Assembly (NCBI RefSeq): GCF_026339935.1
Contig: NZ_JAPEPX010000001.1
Location: 5,731,501 to 5,795,500 of the forward strand
Length of the DNA stretch: 64,000 nt
Reading direction: 5' to 3'
From: Streptomyces sp. NBC_01551
GTDB lineage: Bacteria; Actinomycetota; Actinomycetes; Streptomycetales; Streptomycetaceae
The position numbers and the translations under genes are program-made. Of the stretch, positions 51,059 to 61,600 are shown piece after piece. Each line of letters starts with the position of its first letter. Positions within the stretch are counted from its first letter, which is position 1. The notes below the pieces were generated by a model. The model was not told the origin of the DNA, did no database searches, and worked only from the letters and a program-made list of their open reading frames with translations.

Positions 51059-54000
51059 TCAGCTCACCTGGAGGGTGACGTCGTCCACCACGAAGGAGGT
51101 CTGGAGGGACTGGTCCTCCACGCCCTTGAACTGGAGGGTGACGGTCTGGCCGGCGAACCGGGAGACGTCGTAGGTCTTCAGCGCGTACCCGGAGCCCGCG
51201 TCCACGTTGGACAGGGTCGCCAGGGTCTGGCCGCCGACGGAGACGGTGAACCGGTCGTAGACCACGTCCTCGTACTCGTCGGTGTCGATGTGCAGGTAGA
51301 AGGCCAGCTGGTGCGAGGTGCACCCGGACGGAATGGTCAGCGACTGCGAGGCGCTGTCCGTACGGGAGGAGCCCCAGCCGTTCAGCCACGCCATGTACGA
51401 GCCGGCGTGCGGGGCCTGGCCGGACTGGTTGGTGATGACCCCGGACGTGGCGGTCCAGGGGCCGCTGCCGTTCTCGAAGCCGCCGTTGACGACGAGCTGG
51501 CGCGGGGTGCAGGTGCCGCCGCCGCCCCCGACGGTCAGGGTGTAGGTGGTGGCGTGGCTGGTGGTGCCGCTGCCGGTGACGGTCAGGGTGTACGTGCCCT
51601 GCGCGGCGCCCGCGCCGACCTGGACGGTGAGCGTCGAGGAGCTGCCGGACTGGACGGAGGACGGGCTGAGCGTCGCGGTGACGCCGGCGGGCGCGCCGGA
51701 GACCGACAGGGCGACGGTCTGGGCGGCGCCGCTCACGGTGGTGGTGTTCACCGTGGAGGTGACGCTGCCGCCCGGGTTCGCGGAGCCGGCTGCCGGGGAG
51801 GTGCTGATCGAGAAGTCCTGCGCGGGGGTGTCACCGCCGACGGCCTGCTTCCAGACCGCGTAGGCGACGCCGTCGGCACTGCGGTCGAGGACGGTCGCGT
51901 TGATGTTGCTCGCGGTGTCGCAGGAGCTGTGGTAGCAGGCGTCGTACGCCGAGTTCGCGGTGCCGCCCCACTTCGTGGCCTGAGCCGAGGTCTTGCGGGC
52001 GCTGGCGCCCGCCGCGTAGCCGGAGGTGGGGATGCCGGCCTGCTGGAAGGAGTAGTCGTCACTGCGGCCCTGGCCCTCGGTGTTCTCCTCGGGGGCGAGG
52101 TTCAGCGAGGTCCAGTACGCCTTCAGGGGCGCGGCGGTGGCGGAGTTGACGTTGTTGATGAAGTAGCCGCCGTTGGGCGAGCCGACCATGTCGAAGTTGT
52201 AGTAGCCCTTGATGGCGGCCTTCTCGGCGCTGCCGAGCCGGCCCACGTAGAACTCCGAGCCGTTGAGGCCCTGCTCCTCGTCGGTCCACCAGGCGAAGCG
52301 CACGTGCTTGGTCATGGTGGGGTTCTTCTGGGCCAGGACCAGCGCGTTCTCCAGCAGGGTCGCGGACCCCGAGCCGTTGTCGTTGATGCCGGGGCCGGCC
52401 GAGACGCCGTCGAGGTGGGCGCCGAACATGACGACCTGGTCGGCCGGGCCGCCGGGCCAGTCGGCGATCAGGTTGTTCGACGGGTAGGTGCAGGAGGTGC
52501 AGTTCTGCTCGGTCACCGTGTATCCGGCGGCCTGCAGCTTGCCCTTCACGTACGCCAGCGACTGCGTGTAACCGGCGCTGCCCGCCCGGCGGTTGCCGCC
52601 GTTCTGGGAGGCGATCGTGTTGAACTGGGTCAGGTGCGCCCGCACGTTGTCGACGCTGATGTCCGGCGGGTCGGTGGGCGTGGTGGTGCCGCCGACGCTG
52701 AGCGCGTAGTCGACGGTGTGCGCGAGGCTCGGGCCCTGGCCCTTGACCGTGACGGTCGACGCCCCGGGCGCCGCGCTGGAGCTCGCGGACAGCGTCAGCG
52801 TCGAGGACTGCCCGGACTGGACGGTGGCCGGGCTGAAGGAGGCGCTCACCCCGGCCGGCAGGCCGGTGGCAGTGAGCGTCACCTGCTGCGCGGATCCGGT
52901 GGTGGTGCTGGTCGCCACGGTGGTGGTCACGGAGCCGCCCTGCTGGACGGTGCCCGAGGCCGGGTTCAGCGCGAGCGAGAAGTCGTCGTTCTGGCCGCTC
53001 GGCGTGCAGGTCGGGTCGGCGGACTGGGCGGGCACGCTGATGGCGTCCCAGGCGGCCTTGGTCTTGTTGAACAGGTTGCAGGTGGCGGGGTCGAGCGACT
53101 TGGCGGAACTGAGGGTCGCCGTCCGGTACTTCTTGTACGACATGCCGCTCGTCTTGAGCAGCATGCCTCCGTAGAAGATCTTGCCGGCGTTCTGGACGCC
53201 CACGCCGGTCAGCGTGCTGGAGTTGCAGGTGGAGCTGCCGGGCTTGCCGCCGCCCGGGTTGGTGCCCTCGGCCAGCAGGTAGAACCAGTGGTTCAGGGGT
53301 CCGGCGGCCGCGTGCACCTCGGTGCCGGGTATCGCGGAGCTGTAGCAGGCCGGGTCGTTGTTGACGGCCGGCGGGTTGTACATGTTCCGGATCGGCCCAC
53401 GGCCCTGGAGGTTGATCATCTCGCCGACGGTGTAGTCCGGGACGTCGTACGGGGCGGGCTCGTTGGCGTACGCCTCGGTGAGCGCGCCGAAGATGTCGCC
53501 GGTGCCCTCGCCCAGCCCGGACTCCTGGCCGCTGGTGCCGCCGGGGGTGTTGGAGTCGATGGCGTGCCCGTACTCGTGGCCCACCACGTCGATGCCGGCG
53601 ATCCACTCGTTGGCGCTGTTGTGGCCGATGGTGACCGAGCTGCCGTCCCAGTAGGCGTTCAGGTCGTTCAGGCCGACCTTGCCGGGGAAGCTGCGGCCGT
53701 TGCCGTTGACGCCGTTGCGGCCGAGCCACTGGCTCAGCATGTCCCACTGCTTCTGCGCCGCGAACATCAGGTCCGTGCAGCCGGTCTCCTTGGAGGTGGC
53801 GTTGCCGGTGCCCCAGGAGTCGGACGACTTCGAGAAGACGCTGCCGGTGCTGTAGTCGGCGCAGCTCAGGCCCGGCCGGTTCGGGTCGCGCAGCGAGTAC
53901 GTGCCGCCCGAGGCGGTGGTGTCGAGGGTCAGCGGGTTCGGGCCGTTCCACTTGCTGTTGCCGCTGCCCGCGACGACCTCGTCGTGGCGGTCGACGACCT

Positions 54001-54574
54001 TGCCGGTCCGGGCGTCCACGAAGACGTGCAGCTTGCTGGGCGCCGTCTTCGTCCGGCCGGACAGCACGGTCTCCCAGGCCAGGATCTGCCGGTCGTCCTT
54101 GAGCCGGACGACGAGGCGGCTGTCGAGGACCTTGTCGACCTTCGCCAGCTCGCCCCGCGAGGTGGCTTCCGCCGTCTTCGCGGTCACGGTCGGCGTGGTC
54201 GCCACGTCGATCGCCTTGGCCGAGGCCGACTGGAGGGCGCGGACCTTGCCCGCGCCGTCGGCGAGCACGACCGCGTCGCCGCCGACGACGGGCAGGCCGC
54301 GGTAGCTGCGCTCGTAGGCGACGGAGTAGAGGTCCTGCACCCAGGGGGTGACCAGGCGCCGCTCGTACCGTTGCTGAGGTGAGTTGACCAGCGTGTCGAG
54401 GCCGCTGCGGACCGCGGCGTCCGCGGCGGCTACCGCGCGCTCGGCTGACGTGGGGGCGGGCTGTGACCGCTCCCGGGCCGGCTGCGCGGCCGACGCGGTA
54501 CCGGCCAGCGCTCCGGTGAGGCCCGCGGTCAGCGCCAGCGCCGCCACGGAGGCCATCCATCTGGTGGGCTGCAA
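51059..54574 (-). CDS. Secreted bifunctional protein: M4 metalloprotease plus M28 aminopeptidase
   Basis: A 1171-residue exported protein. In order: signal peptide (1 to about 33), FTP/PepSY-type propeptide (about 45-190), thermolysin-like M4 domain (about 200-510) with VGHEYGH at 333-337 and [11 protein letters not shown] shortly after, and Ig-like domain 1 (about 530-620). An M28 domain follows (about 640-905) with [20 protein letters not shown] near 720 and [15 protein letters not shown] near 765, then Ig-like domain 2 (about 920-1015) and a C-terminal carbohydrate-binding-like beta domain (1021-1171). Both zinc centres look complete. TTG 54574 fits a GGAG ribosome-binding site and a clean signal; ATG 54652 is also in frame. 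It is divergent from a LysR gene. Confidence 0.92.
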   Translation of the reverse strand: MQPTRWMASVAALALTAGLTGALAGTASAAQPARERSQPAPTSAERAVAAADAAVRSGLDTLVNSPQQRYERRLVTPWVQDLYSVAYERSYRGLPVVGGDAVVLADGAGKVRALQSASAKAIDVATTPTVTAKTAEATSRGELAKVDKVLDSRLVVRLKDDRQILAWETVLSGRTKTAPSKLHVFVDARTGKVVDRHDEVVAGSGNSKWNGPNPLTLDTTASGGTYSLRDPNRPGLSCADYSTGSVFSKSSDSWGTGNATSKETGCTDLMFAAQKQWDMLSQWLGRNGVNGNGRSFPGKVGLNDLNAYWDGSSVTIGHNSANEWIAGIDVVGHEYGHAIDSNTPGGTSGQESGLGEGTGDIFGALTEAYANEPAPYDVPDYTVGEMINLQGRGPIRNMYNPPAVNNDPACYSSAIPGTEVHAAAGPLNHWFYLLAEGTNPGGGKPGSSTCNSSTLTGVGVQNAGKIFYGGMLLKTSGMSYKKYRTATLSSAKSLDPATCNLFNKTKAAWDAISVPAQSADPTCTPSGQNDDFSLALNPASGTVQQGGSVTTTVATSTTTGSAQQVTLTATGLPAGVSASFSPATVQSGQSSTLTLSASSSAAPGASTVTVKGQGPSLAHTVDYALSVGGTTTPTDPPDISVDNVRAHLTQFNTIASQNGGNRRAGSAGYTQSLAYVKGKLQAAGYTVTEQNCTSCTYPSNNLIADWPGGPADQVVMFGAHLDGVSAGPGINDNGSGSATLLENALVLAQKNPTMTKHVRFAWWTDEEQGLNGSEFYVGRLGSAEKAAIKGYYNFDMVGSPNGGYFINNVNSATAAPLKAYWTSLNLAPEENTEGQGRSDDYSFQQAGIPTSGYAAGASARKTSAQATKWGGTANSAYDACYHSSCDTASNINATVLDRSADGVAYAVWKQAVGGDTPAQDFSISTSPAAGSANPGGSVTSTVNTTTVSGAAQTVALSVSGAPAGVTATLSPSSVQSGSSSTLTVQVGAGAAQGTYTLTVTGSGTTSHATTYTLTVGGGGGTCTPRQLVVNGGFENGSGPWTATSGVITNQSGQAPHAGSYMAWLNGWGSSRTDSASQSLTIPSGCTSHQLAFYLHIDTDEYEDVVYDRFTVSVGGQTLATLSNVDAGSGYALKTYDVSRFAGQTVTLQFKGVEDQSLQTSFVVDDVTLQVS

Positions 54575-54677
54575 GAGTCCACTCCGATCGTGTGGGGGGT
54601 TCGTGAAGGGGATGTGGTCCGGCTGTTCGCCGCCGAGTATGAGCGTGGACATGGCGAGATTGGGACATCCCTGAGCA

Positions 54678-54695
54678 CATAAGGTCCGCGTTATG
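54678..54695. promoter_or_regulatory. Candidate LysR operator
   Basis: CATAA (54678-54682) and TTATG (54691-54695) are inverted arms 8 bases apart, 33 bases before the LysR ATG and about 104 before the protease start. Size and position suit a LysR-type activator site in a divergent pair. Confidence 0.45.
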
Positions 54696-54728
54696 GTGCG
54701 TTGGGGTCACGCTGCGTAAGCTGCCCGG

Positions 54729-55691
54729 ATGCAGCTGGAGTTGAGGCATCTGCAAGCCGTCTGCCAGATAGCGGAAGTCGGCAGTCTGGGCGGCGCGGCA
54801 CGGCGCCTGGGGGTCTCCCAGCCCGCGCTCTCCGCCCAGCTGCGCCGGATCGAACGGGTCACGGGAGGCGAGCTGTTCGTCCGCGGCCGACACGGCGTGG
54901 AGCCCACCCCGCTGGGTCAGTTCGTCCTCGCCAAGGCACGCCGGGTGCTGAGCGAGATGGACGCCCTCGGCGCCGAGACCCGCGCCATGGCGACCGAGGC
55001 CGCTCCGCTGCGGCTCGGCTGCATCCTGCTCGTGCTGATCGATGCCCTGCTCGCGCGGACCGACCTGACCCTGTCCGGGCGGGAGATCACCGTCGACGTG
55101 GAGCACTCGGTGACCTCGCTGGTACGGATGCTCGGCGCGGGCCGCTACGACGTCGTCGTCTACGGGGAGGTCAACGACCACGAGGTCGCGGTGCCCCGGG
55201 GAGCCGTGGCCCGGACCCTGGTGCCCAAGGAGCCGTTCTGCATCCGGATGTCCACCGGCCACCCCCTCGCCGGCCGGGAGGTCCTCGATCTGGCCGACCT
55301 GGCCGGCGAGCAGTGGATGACGCTGGTCGAGGACGACGACGGCGGCCCCGAGGCCCTCGTCGAGGCCTGCGCGAAGGCCGGCTTCGTCCCCTCGCTGCGC
55401 TACCGGATCACCGACCGCAAGATGCGCCACGACCTGGTCGCGGCGGGCCGCGCGATTTCCCTCACCCAGCCCACCGCGCCCGGCGTGGAGGGCACCGTGA
55501 TGCGCCCGCTGCTCGGCACCCCGATCACGGGCCGCATCCGCCTCGCCTGGAACCGCTCGGCGGTCTCAGCGCCCCAGGCGGAACTCCTCTACCGGGCGGC
55601 CGCCGGGGCGTACCTCGCCAACATCGACAACAACCCCTTCCACCGCCGGTGGTGGAACGCCCACCCGGAGGCGCACCCGCCGCTCGACTGA
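54729..55691 (+). CDS. LysR-family transcriptional regulator
   Basis: A 320-residue regulator. The N-terminal winged helix-turn-helix is MQLELRHLQAVCQIAEVGSLGGAARRLGVSQPALSAQLRRIERVTGGELFVR (residues 1-53), classic LysR. The effector domain runs from about 90 to 300 (PLRLGCILLVLIDALLAR onward). ATG 54729 is the natural start. It is divergent from the dual protease. In Streptomyces several secreted neutral proteases are activated by an adjacent divergent LysR gene, so this is its likely target. The effector ligand is unknown. Confidence 0.92.
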   Translation: MQLELRHLQAVCQIAEVGSLGGAARRLGVSQPALSAQLRRIERVTGGELFVRGRHGVEPTPLGQFVLAKARRVLSEMDALGAETRAMATEAAPLRLGCILLVLIDALLARTDLTLSGREITVDVEHSVTSLVRMLGAGRYDVVVYGEVNDHEVAVPRGAVARTLVPKEPFCIRMSTGHPLAGREVLDLADLAGEQWMTLVEDDDGGPEALVEACAKAGFVPSLRYRITDRKMRHDLVAAGRAISLTQPTAPGVEGTVMRPLLGTPITGRIRLAWNRSAVSAPQAELLYRAAAGAYLANIDNNPFHRRWWNAHPEAHPPLD

Positions 55692-55707
55692 GCCGCCCCG
55701 ACAGGGC

Positions 55708-56322
55708 CTAGGCCAGTGCGACGGGCGTGTCGTCGAGGATGAGGCCGGCGACGTGGTCGGTGACCATGTCGAGGACGGCCGCCGCGGCCGTGTCGTCGCC
55801 GAGGACGAGGAAGTTCAGGGTCAGCCCGTCCGTCATCGCCGCCAGGTAGCGGGCCAGCACGGGGACGGGGACCCGGAGCTCGAAGCGCACGCTGCGCCGG
55901 AGCTGCTCGATGAGCTCGCCGTAGGTCGTGGAGTACAGCTCGTACTGGCGTCGCGCCAGCTGCTCGAACCCTGGCTGGCGCAGCGCGTACTGGGTGAGCT
56001 CGTACGTGAGCATGTGCTCGCCGGGGTGGGCCACCACGTGGTCCCAGTAGGCCTGGAACCCGGCCCGGATCGTCTCCCGCAGGGTGGCCCGCGGCCGGAT
56101 CGCCTCCTTGGCCAGCGACACCGAGTGGTCGGCGATCGTCGTGATGACCGACTCCAGCAGCGCCTGCTTGGAGTCGAAGCAGTAGTGGAAGACGCTCAGC
56201 GACACGCCCGCCTCGGCGGCGATCGACCGCGTGGTCGTCCTGGCGACGCCGTCGCGGGTCATCGCCCGGATCGCCGCCTCGGTCAACTGCCGGCGCCGCT
56301 CGGCCGACGGCATCCGTGCCAT
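55708..56322 (-). CDS. TetR-family transcriptional regulator
   Basis: A 204-residue regulator. The helix-turn-helix lies at about residues 8-55 (RRRQLTEAAIRAMTRDGVARTTTRSIAAEAGVSLSVFHYCFDSKQALLESVI), of the BetI/TetR_C type, with SVFHYCF as recognition helix. A ligand domain follows. ATG 56322 has GGAGGG 8 bases upstream. It lies 65 bases downstream of the secreted hydrolase gene on the same strand and may share its transcript. It converges with the LysR gene. The target is not evident. Confidence 0.9.
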   Translation of the reverse strand: MARMPSAERRRQLTEAAIRAMTRDGVARTTTRSIAAEAGVSLSVFHYCFDSKQALLESVITTIADHSVSLAKEAIRPRATLRETIRAGFQAYWDHVVAHPGEHMLTYELTQYALRQPGFEQLARRQYELYSTTYGELIEQLRRSVRFELRVPVPVLARYLAAMTDGLTLNFLVLGDDTAAAAVLDMVTDHVAGLILDDTPVALA

Positions 56323-56387
56323 GCGTGGTTCCCTCCGGTTCTCGCGCGGGGGCGGGCGGCCGTCATCGCCCGCCCGCCCCGGCGCGG

Positions 56388-58445
56388 TCAGCTGCTGTAG
56401 ACGCCGACCTCGTGCAGGGAGTAGCCCCACTTGGTGCCGCGCTGCACCCCGTGGATCCGTACGTGGCGGGCCGTGACGCCGGCGAACCGCGCCGTGTCCA
56501 GGCCGCCGTCACCCGTGGTCGTGGACCACGCGGTCTGCCAGCTCGTGCCGTCGGTCGAGACCTCGACACGGTACGCCTTCCCGTACGCGGCCTCCCAGTC
56601 CAGGGTGACCCGCGAGACCAGGTTCGCGGATCCGAGGTCGACCTGGAGCCACTGGTCGTCGCTCCAGTCGCTGGCCCAGCGGGAGCCGGTGTTGCCGTCC
56701 ACCGCCCTGCCCGGCGCGTAGCTCGTGAACGGGTTCCACTCCGAGGAGCTGGCGGAGGCGGGCGCGCCCGCCGCGAGGTTCACCCCGGCCTTGTGCTTCT
56801 CCGAGGCCCCCCAGGTGCGGAGGTAGGACTCGGCGCCATTGAACAGGTCGTCCACGACGCCCTGCCCGCCGACGAGCCGGATGTCCTCGATCCAGTCCGG
56901 CACCAGGCCGTAGTGCGAGGCGCCGTCGGTGTTCAGGTCCCACGTGCGCTGCCCGGTGGTCTGCTTGTCGATGACGGAACCGCCGTCGACGCTGCGGAAC
57001 GGGTACGTCACCGGGTTCGAGGTGTTCGCCCCGCGCGGGCCCGGCCAGCCGCCGACGCCGTTCATGTCGGTGCCGTAGCCGTACCCGACCTGGTACTTGT
57101 CGCGCAGCGCATCCGTGCGCTTCGCCTCCGCGCTGAACGCCTCGCTGCCGTTCATGTACTGCGCGGCGAACCCGCCCAGCTTGTACAGCCGCTCCAGCCA
57201 GTCCATGTCCATCCAGCTGTGCGAGGAGATCACACCCGGGTACGACTCGGCTTCCAGGATGTCGAAGGCCCGGCCCGCGGCCTTGACGCTCATGTGGTCG
57301 ACTTCCAGCATCATCTTGCGTTTCATCATGCCGCGCACCGCGTACTCACCGAGGTCGGTCAGACCGCGGGTGTTGCACCGGGCGCCCGCCGCGTACCGGG
57401 GCACCGAGACCCCCGCCGGCAACTCCTTCTGCGCCGCGGGCGCCGCCGCGAGGCCGATGGGGTTGTCGTGCTGCGGCCCCTTGCACTCCTCCGTCTGCCA
57501 GAACGTGCCGGTCGACAGGAACTGGCCCACGTTGATCGCCGTACCGAGGGCGCCCTCGTCGAAGCGGACCCCGCACAGCGCGTTGTCGAACTTGTGGCAC
57601 AGGAACATGCTGCGCACCCCGAGCCGGTGCAGCTCGTCGAGGCCCCGGTCGATGTCGGCCTTGGAGCACTGCGCGACGTCCAGGATCATCTTGCAGCCGA
57701 ACGGCTCGGAGGTCTCGACGCCCAGGATCACCGCCAGCTTGCCCTGCGCGATGACCTCGCGGGCCTGCGCGGAGTCGGTGACGATCCGGAACCAGCCCTT
57801 GCCCGCGCCGCCGTACATCTTGTCCACGTACGCCTGCATGTCGTACGTCTTCTGCGCCTGGAGACGGATGGAGGTCATCTCGTCACAGGAGCGGTCCTTG
57901 AAGAAGTAGACCGAGCAGATCACCCCGTTGGTCACGAGGTCGTTGACCAGCACCCGCTGCCCGCCGCGCCAGGCCCGCTCGATCCAGGCGTAGTAGTTCT
58001 GCTGGTGGGTCAGCGAGTCGTGCGCGGGCCAGTCCTTGAAGGTCGGCCAGCCGTCGGGGTCGTGCTTGCCGTCCCCGCCCTTGGTGATGAAGTCGAAGAC
58101 CGCTAGGGAGCCGTCGGGATAGTGCTCCGGGCAGTCCTTGAGGGCGTCCGCCACCCCCAGCTCGGAGAAGGCCTTGCCGCAGATCAGCCGGCCGCCGAAG
58201 GCCTCGTTCGACATGATGTGGTCGTGGGCGTCGACGAAGCCCCGTACCTGTCCCTGGGCGTCCGTGCCCTTGAAGGGCTCGCCCGTCACGTTGACCTGGG
58301 AATCGGGAGCCGGGCGGGCCGTCGGGTTCCACCAGCCGGGATCGGCCGAGGCGCCGGACGCGGGGCCGAGTGTCATGGCCACCATGCTGAGGAGTAACAC
58401 CAGGAGCGCGAGAGGTCTGCGCCCACCGTGCGGGTGAGGGGTCAT
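56388..58445 (-). CDS. Secreted M19/amidohydrolase-like enzyme with discoidin domain
   Basis: A 685-residue exported protein. A signal peptide (about residues 1-35) is followed by a metal-dependent hydrolase domain of the renal-dipeptidase/amidohydrolase type. GFVDAHDHIMSN near residue 70 gives HxH ligands, LAVILGVETSEPFGCKM near 255, MMLEVDHMSVKAAG near 380 and VISSHSWMD near 405. Two insertions with several cysteines are unlike classical dipeptidases. The C-terminal F5/8 type C (CBM32-like) domain spans about 545-685 (WASDWSDDQWLQVDLGSANLVSRVTLDWE and VRIHGVQRGTKWGYSLHEVGVY). The start is ATG 58445 or 58472; neither has a good ribosome-binding site. The substrate is unknown. Confidence 0.82.
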   Translation of the reverse strand: MTPHPHGGRRPLALLVLLLSMVAMTLGPASGASADPGWWNPTARPAPDSQVNVTGEPFKGTDAQGQVRGFVDAHDHIMSNEAFGGRLICGKAFSELGVADALKDCPEHYPDGSLAVFDFITKGGDGKHDPDGWPTFKDWPAHDSLTHQQNYYAWIERAWRGGQRVLVNDLVTNGVICSVYFFKDRSCDEMTSIRLQAQKTYDMQAYVDKMYGGAGKGWFRIVTDSAQAREVIAQGKLAVILGVETSEPFGCKMILDVAQCSKADIDRGLDELHRLGVRSMFLCHKFDNALCGVRFDEGALGTAINVGQFLSTGTFWQTEECKGPQHDNPIGLAAAPAAQKELPAGVSVPRYAAGARCNTRGLTDLGEYAVRGMMKRKMMLEVDHMSVKAAGRAFDILEAESYPGVISSHSWMDMDWLERLYKLGGFAAQYMNGSEAFSAEAKRTDALRDKYQVGYGYGTDMNGVGGWPGPRGANTSNPVTYPFRSVDGGSVIDKQTTGQRTWDLNTDGASHYGLVPDWIEDIRLVGGQGVVDDLFNGAESYLRTWGASEKHKAGVNLAAGAPASASSSEWNPFTSYAPGRAVDGNTGSRWASDWSDDQWLQVDLGSANLVSRVTLDWEAAYGKAYRVEVSTDGTSWQTAWSTTTGDGGLDTARFAGVTARHVRIHGVQRGTKWGYSLHEVGVYSS

Positions 58446-58616
58446 GGTCGAGGAGAATCGCGACTGCCGCATGCAGAGTCAATAGTCCGGGACACATGAC
58501 CTGAAGACCGCGGGACACACACCTCCAGGACCCGGCGTGAGCGCGATGTGACATGGGCGTAAGGAACCGTTGGTACGGTCGCTGAGCGTGATCCGATCAT
58601 GAGAGGAACCCGCCCC

Positions 58617-61600
58617 GTGGCTCTACCGGACTCCTCGGCCGGCACCGGACAGGTGCGGACGGTCTGCTCGTACTGCGGCGTCGGATGCGGCATGCTCCTC
58701 GACATCGGGGTGGGCCCGGACGGCAGGCGCACGGTCCTGCGGGCGACCGGGGACAAGGCCCATCCCGCCAACCGCGGCCGCCTGTGCACCAAGGGCGCGA
58801 CGACCGCCGACATGCTCGCGGCGCCCGGCCGCCTGACCACCGCGCTGCTGCGCCCCGAGCGGGACGCCGAGCCGCGCCCGGTGCCCGCCGACGACGCGAT
58901 CGCCGAGACCGGGCGGCGGCTGCGGGCCATCGTGGACGAGCACGGTCCCGACGCCCTCGCCTTCTACGTGTCCGGGCAGATGAGCCTGGAGGCGCAGTAC
59001 CTCGCCAACAAGCTCGCCAAGGGGTTCGTCCGGACGAACCAGATCGAGTCCAACTCGCGCCTGTGCATGGCCAGCGCGGGCACCGGCTACAAACTGTCGC
59101 TCGGCGCCGACGGCCCGCCCGGCTCGTACGACGACCTCGACCGCGCCGACGTCTTCCTCGTCATCGGCTCCAACATGGCCGACTGCCACCCCATCCTGTT
59201 CCTGCGCATGATGGACCGGGTCAAAGCGGGCGCCAAGCTGATCGTCGTCGACCCGCGCCGCAGCGCCACCGCCGACAAGGCCGACCTCTTCCTGCCCGTC
59301 CGCCCCGGGACCGACCTCGCGCTGCTCAACGGGCTGCTCCACCTGCTCGTCGAGAACGGCCACACCGACCCCGACTTCATCGCCGGCCACACCGAGGGCT
59401 GGGAGGCAATGCCCGAGTTCCTCGCCGACTACCCGCCCGCCACCGTCGCGGAGATCACCGCAATACCCGAGGCCGACCTGCGCACGGCGGCGGAGTGGAT
59501 CGGGCGGGCGGGGGAGTGGACGAGCTGCTGGACGATGGGGCTCAACCAGTCCACCCACGGAACCTGGAACACCAACGCCCTGATCAACCTGCACCTCGCC
59601 ACGGGCAAGATCTGCCGTCCGGGCAGCGGCCCCTTCTCCCTCACCGGCCAGCCCAACGCCATGGGCGGCCGCGAGATGGGCTACATGGGACCCGGCCTGC
59701 CGGGCCAGCGTTCGGTGCTCGTCGACGGGGACCGCGCCTTCACCGAGCAGCTGTGGGGACTGGAGCCGGGTGCCCTGCGCGCCGACGGCTCCGGGCAGGG
59801 CACGATCGAGATGTTCCGGCGGCTCGCCGACGGTGAGATCAAGGCCTGCTGGATCATCTGCACCAACCCCGTCGCCTCGGTCGCCAACCGCAAGACGGTC
59901 ATCGAGGGCCTGGAGGCCGCCGACTTCGTCATCACCCAGGACGTCTTCGCCGAGACCGAGACCAACGCCTACGCCGATGTCGTCCTGCCGGCCGCCCTGT
60001 GGACCGAGACCGAGGGCGTCCTGATCAACAGCGAGCGCAACCTCACCCTCGCCCGGCCCGCCGCGGACCCGCCCGGCGAGGCCCTGGCCGACTGGCGGAT
60101 CATCGCGCAAGTCGCCTGCGCGATGGGCTACGCGGACGCCTTCACCTACGACAGCGCGGAGCAGGTCTTCGAGGAGCTCAAGGGCGCCGCCAACCCCAAG
60201 ACCGGCTACGACCTGCGCGGCGTCTCCTACGAGCGGCTGCGCGCCACCCCCGTCCAGTGGCCCGCTCCCAGCGCCGACGGCCCGGACCGCAACCCGATCC
60301 GCTACGTCGACGGCGGCGCCGATGCCGCCGGGCCGGTGTTCCCGACGTCGAGCGGCCGGGCCGTTTTCTTCGCCCGCCCGCACATCCCGTCGGCCGAGAT
60401 GCCGGACGACGAGTTCCCGTACGTCCTGAACACCGGGCGGCTCCCGCACCAGTGGCACACCCTGACCAAGACGGGGAAGGTGGCCAAGCTCAACAAGCTC
60501 AACCCCGGGCCGTTCGTGGAACTCCACCCGCAGGACGCGCGCGAGCTGGGCGTCGAGGACGGCGACACGGTCGAGGTGGCCTCGCGGCGCGGCCGGGCCG
60601 TGCTGCCCGCGCTGGTCACCGACCGGGTGCGGCCGGGCTGCTGCTTCGCGCCGTTCCACTGGAACGACCTGTTCGGCGAGTACCTGAGCATCAACGCGGT
60701 GACCAGCGACGCCGTCGACCCGCTCTCCTTCCAGCCCGAGTTCAAGGTCTGCGCGGTGACCCTGACGAAGGTCGCCACCGCGGTCACGGCGGGGCGCTCC
60801 CCGGCGACCGCGACGGCGACGGGCGTCGAGGGCGTCCCGGGCCTCGCGGGTGCGGCGGGTGCGGCGGGCCCCGCGTCGGCCCAGGTCCAGGCCCAGTCGC
60901 CGGTCCTGCCGACGGGCGTCGCACCCGGACCGGCCACCGCGTTCGGCATCGAGACCGGGCCGCCGCCGGTCCTCGCCGAGCACGAGCGCCAGTACCTCGT
61001 CGGCTTCCTCGCCGGACTGGGATCGGGCCTGCCCGGCATTCCCGTACTCCCGCCCGGCGCGCCGTTCAGCGAGGAACACGCCCGCTGGGTGAACGGCGTG
61101 CTCGCCGGGCTGTACTCGCGGGTCGGCCGGTCCGCGCCGGATGCGGCCGGCGACGCCGCGTCCGGGCGCGAGGTGGCCGTCCTGTGGGCCTCGCAGACCG
61201 GCAACGCCGAGGAGTTCGCCGCCGCCGCGGTCCGCGAGCTCACCGCGGCCGGCCATCGGGCGGCGCTCCTCGACATGGACGCCACCCACCCCGGCGCCCT
61301 CCCCGACTCCGCCGACCTCCTCGTGATCACCAGCACCTTCGGCGACGGCGACGCCCCCGACAACGGGGCCGCCTTCTGGGACGCGCTGGCCGCCGCCGAC
61401 TCCCCGCGCCTGGACGGCCGCCGCTACGCCGTCCTCGCCCTCGGGGACTCCTCGTACAGCGACTTCTGCGGACACGGCCGCCGCCTGGACGAGCGCCTCG
61501 GGGAGCTGGGCGGCGTCCGGCTGGCTCCCCGTACGGACTGCGAGCCCGACTACGAGGCGTCGGCGGCCGCCTGGCTGGAGCAGGTGCTGACCTCCCTCCA

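Noticed and set aside
51056..54382. A 1108-residue plus-strand open frame opposite the dual protease
   Set aside because: It is a Val/Gly/Arg-rich mirror of the protease gene, with no start signal or domain; the minus strand has a signal peptide and both zinc motifs.
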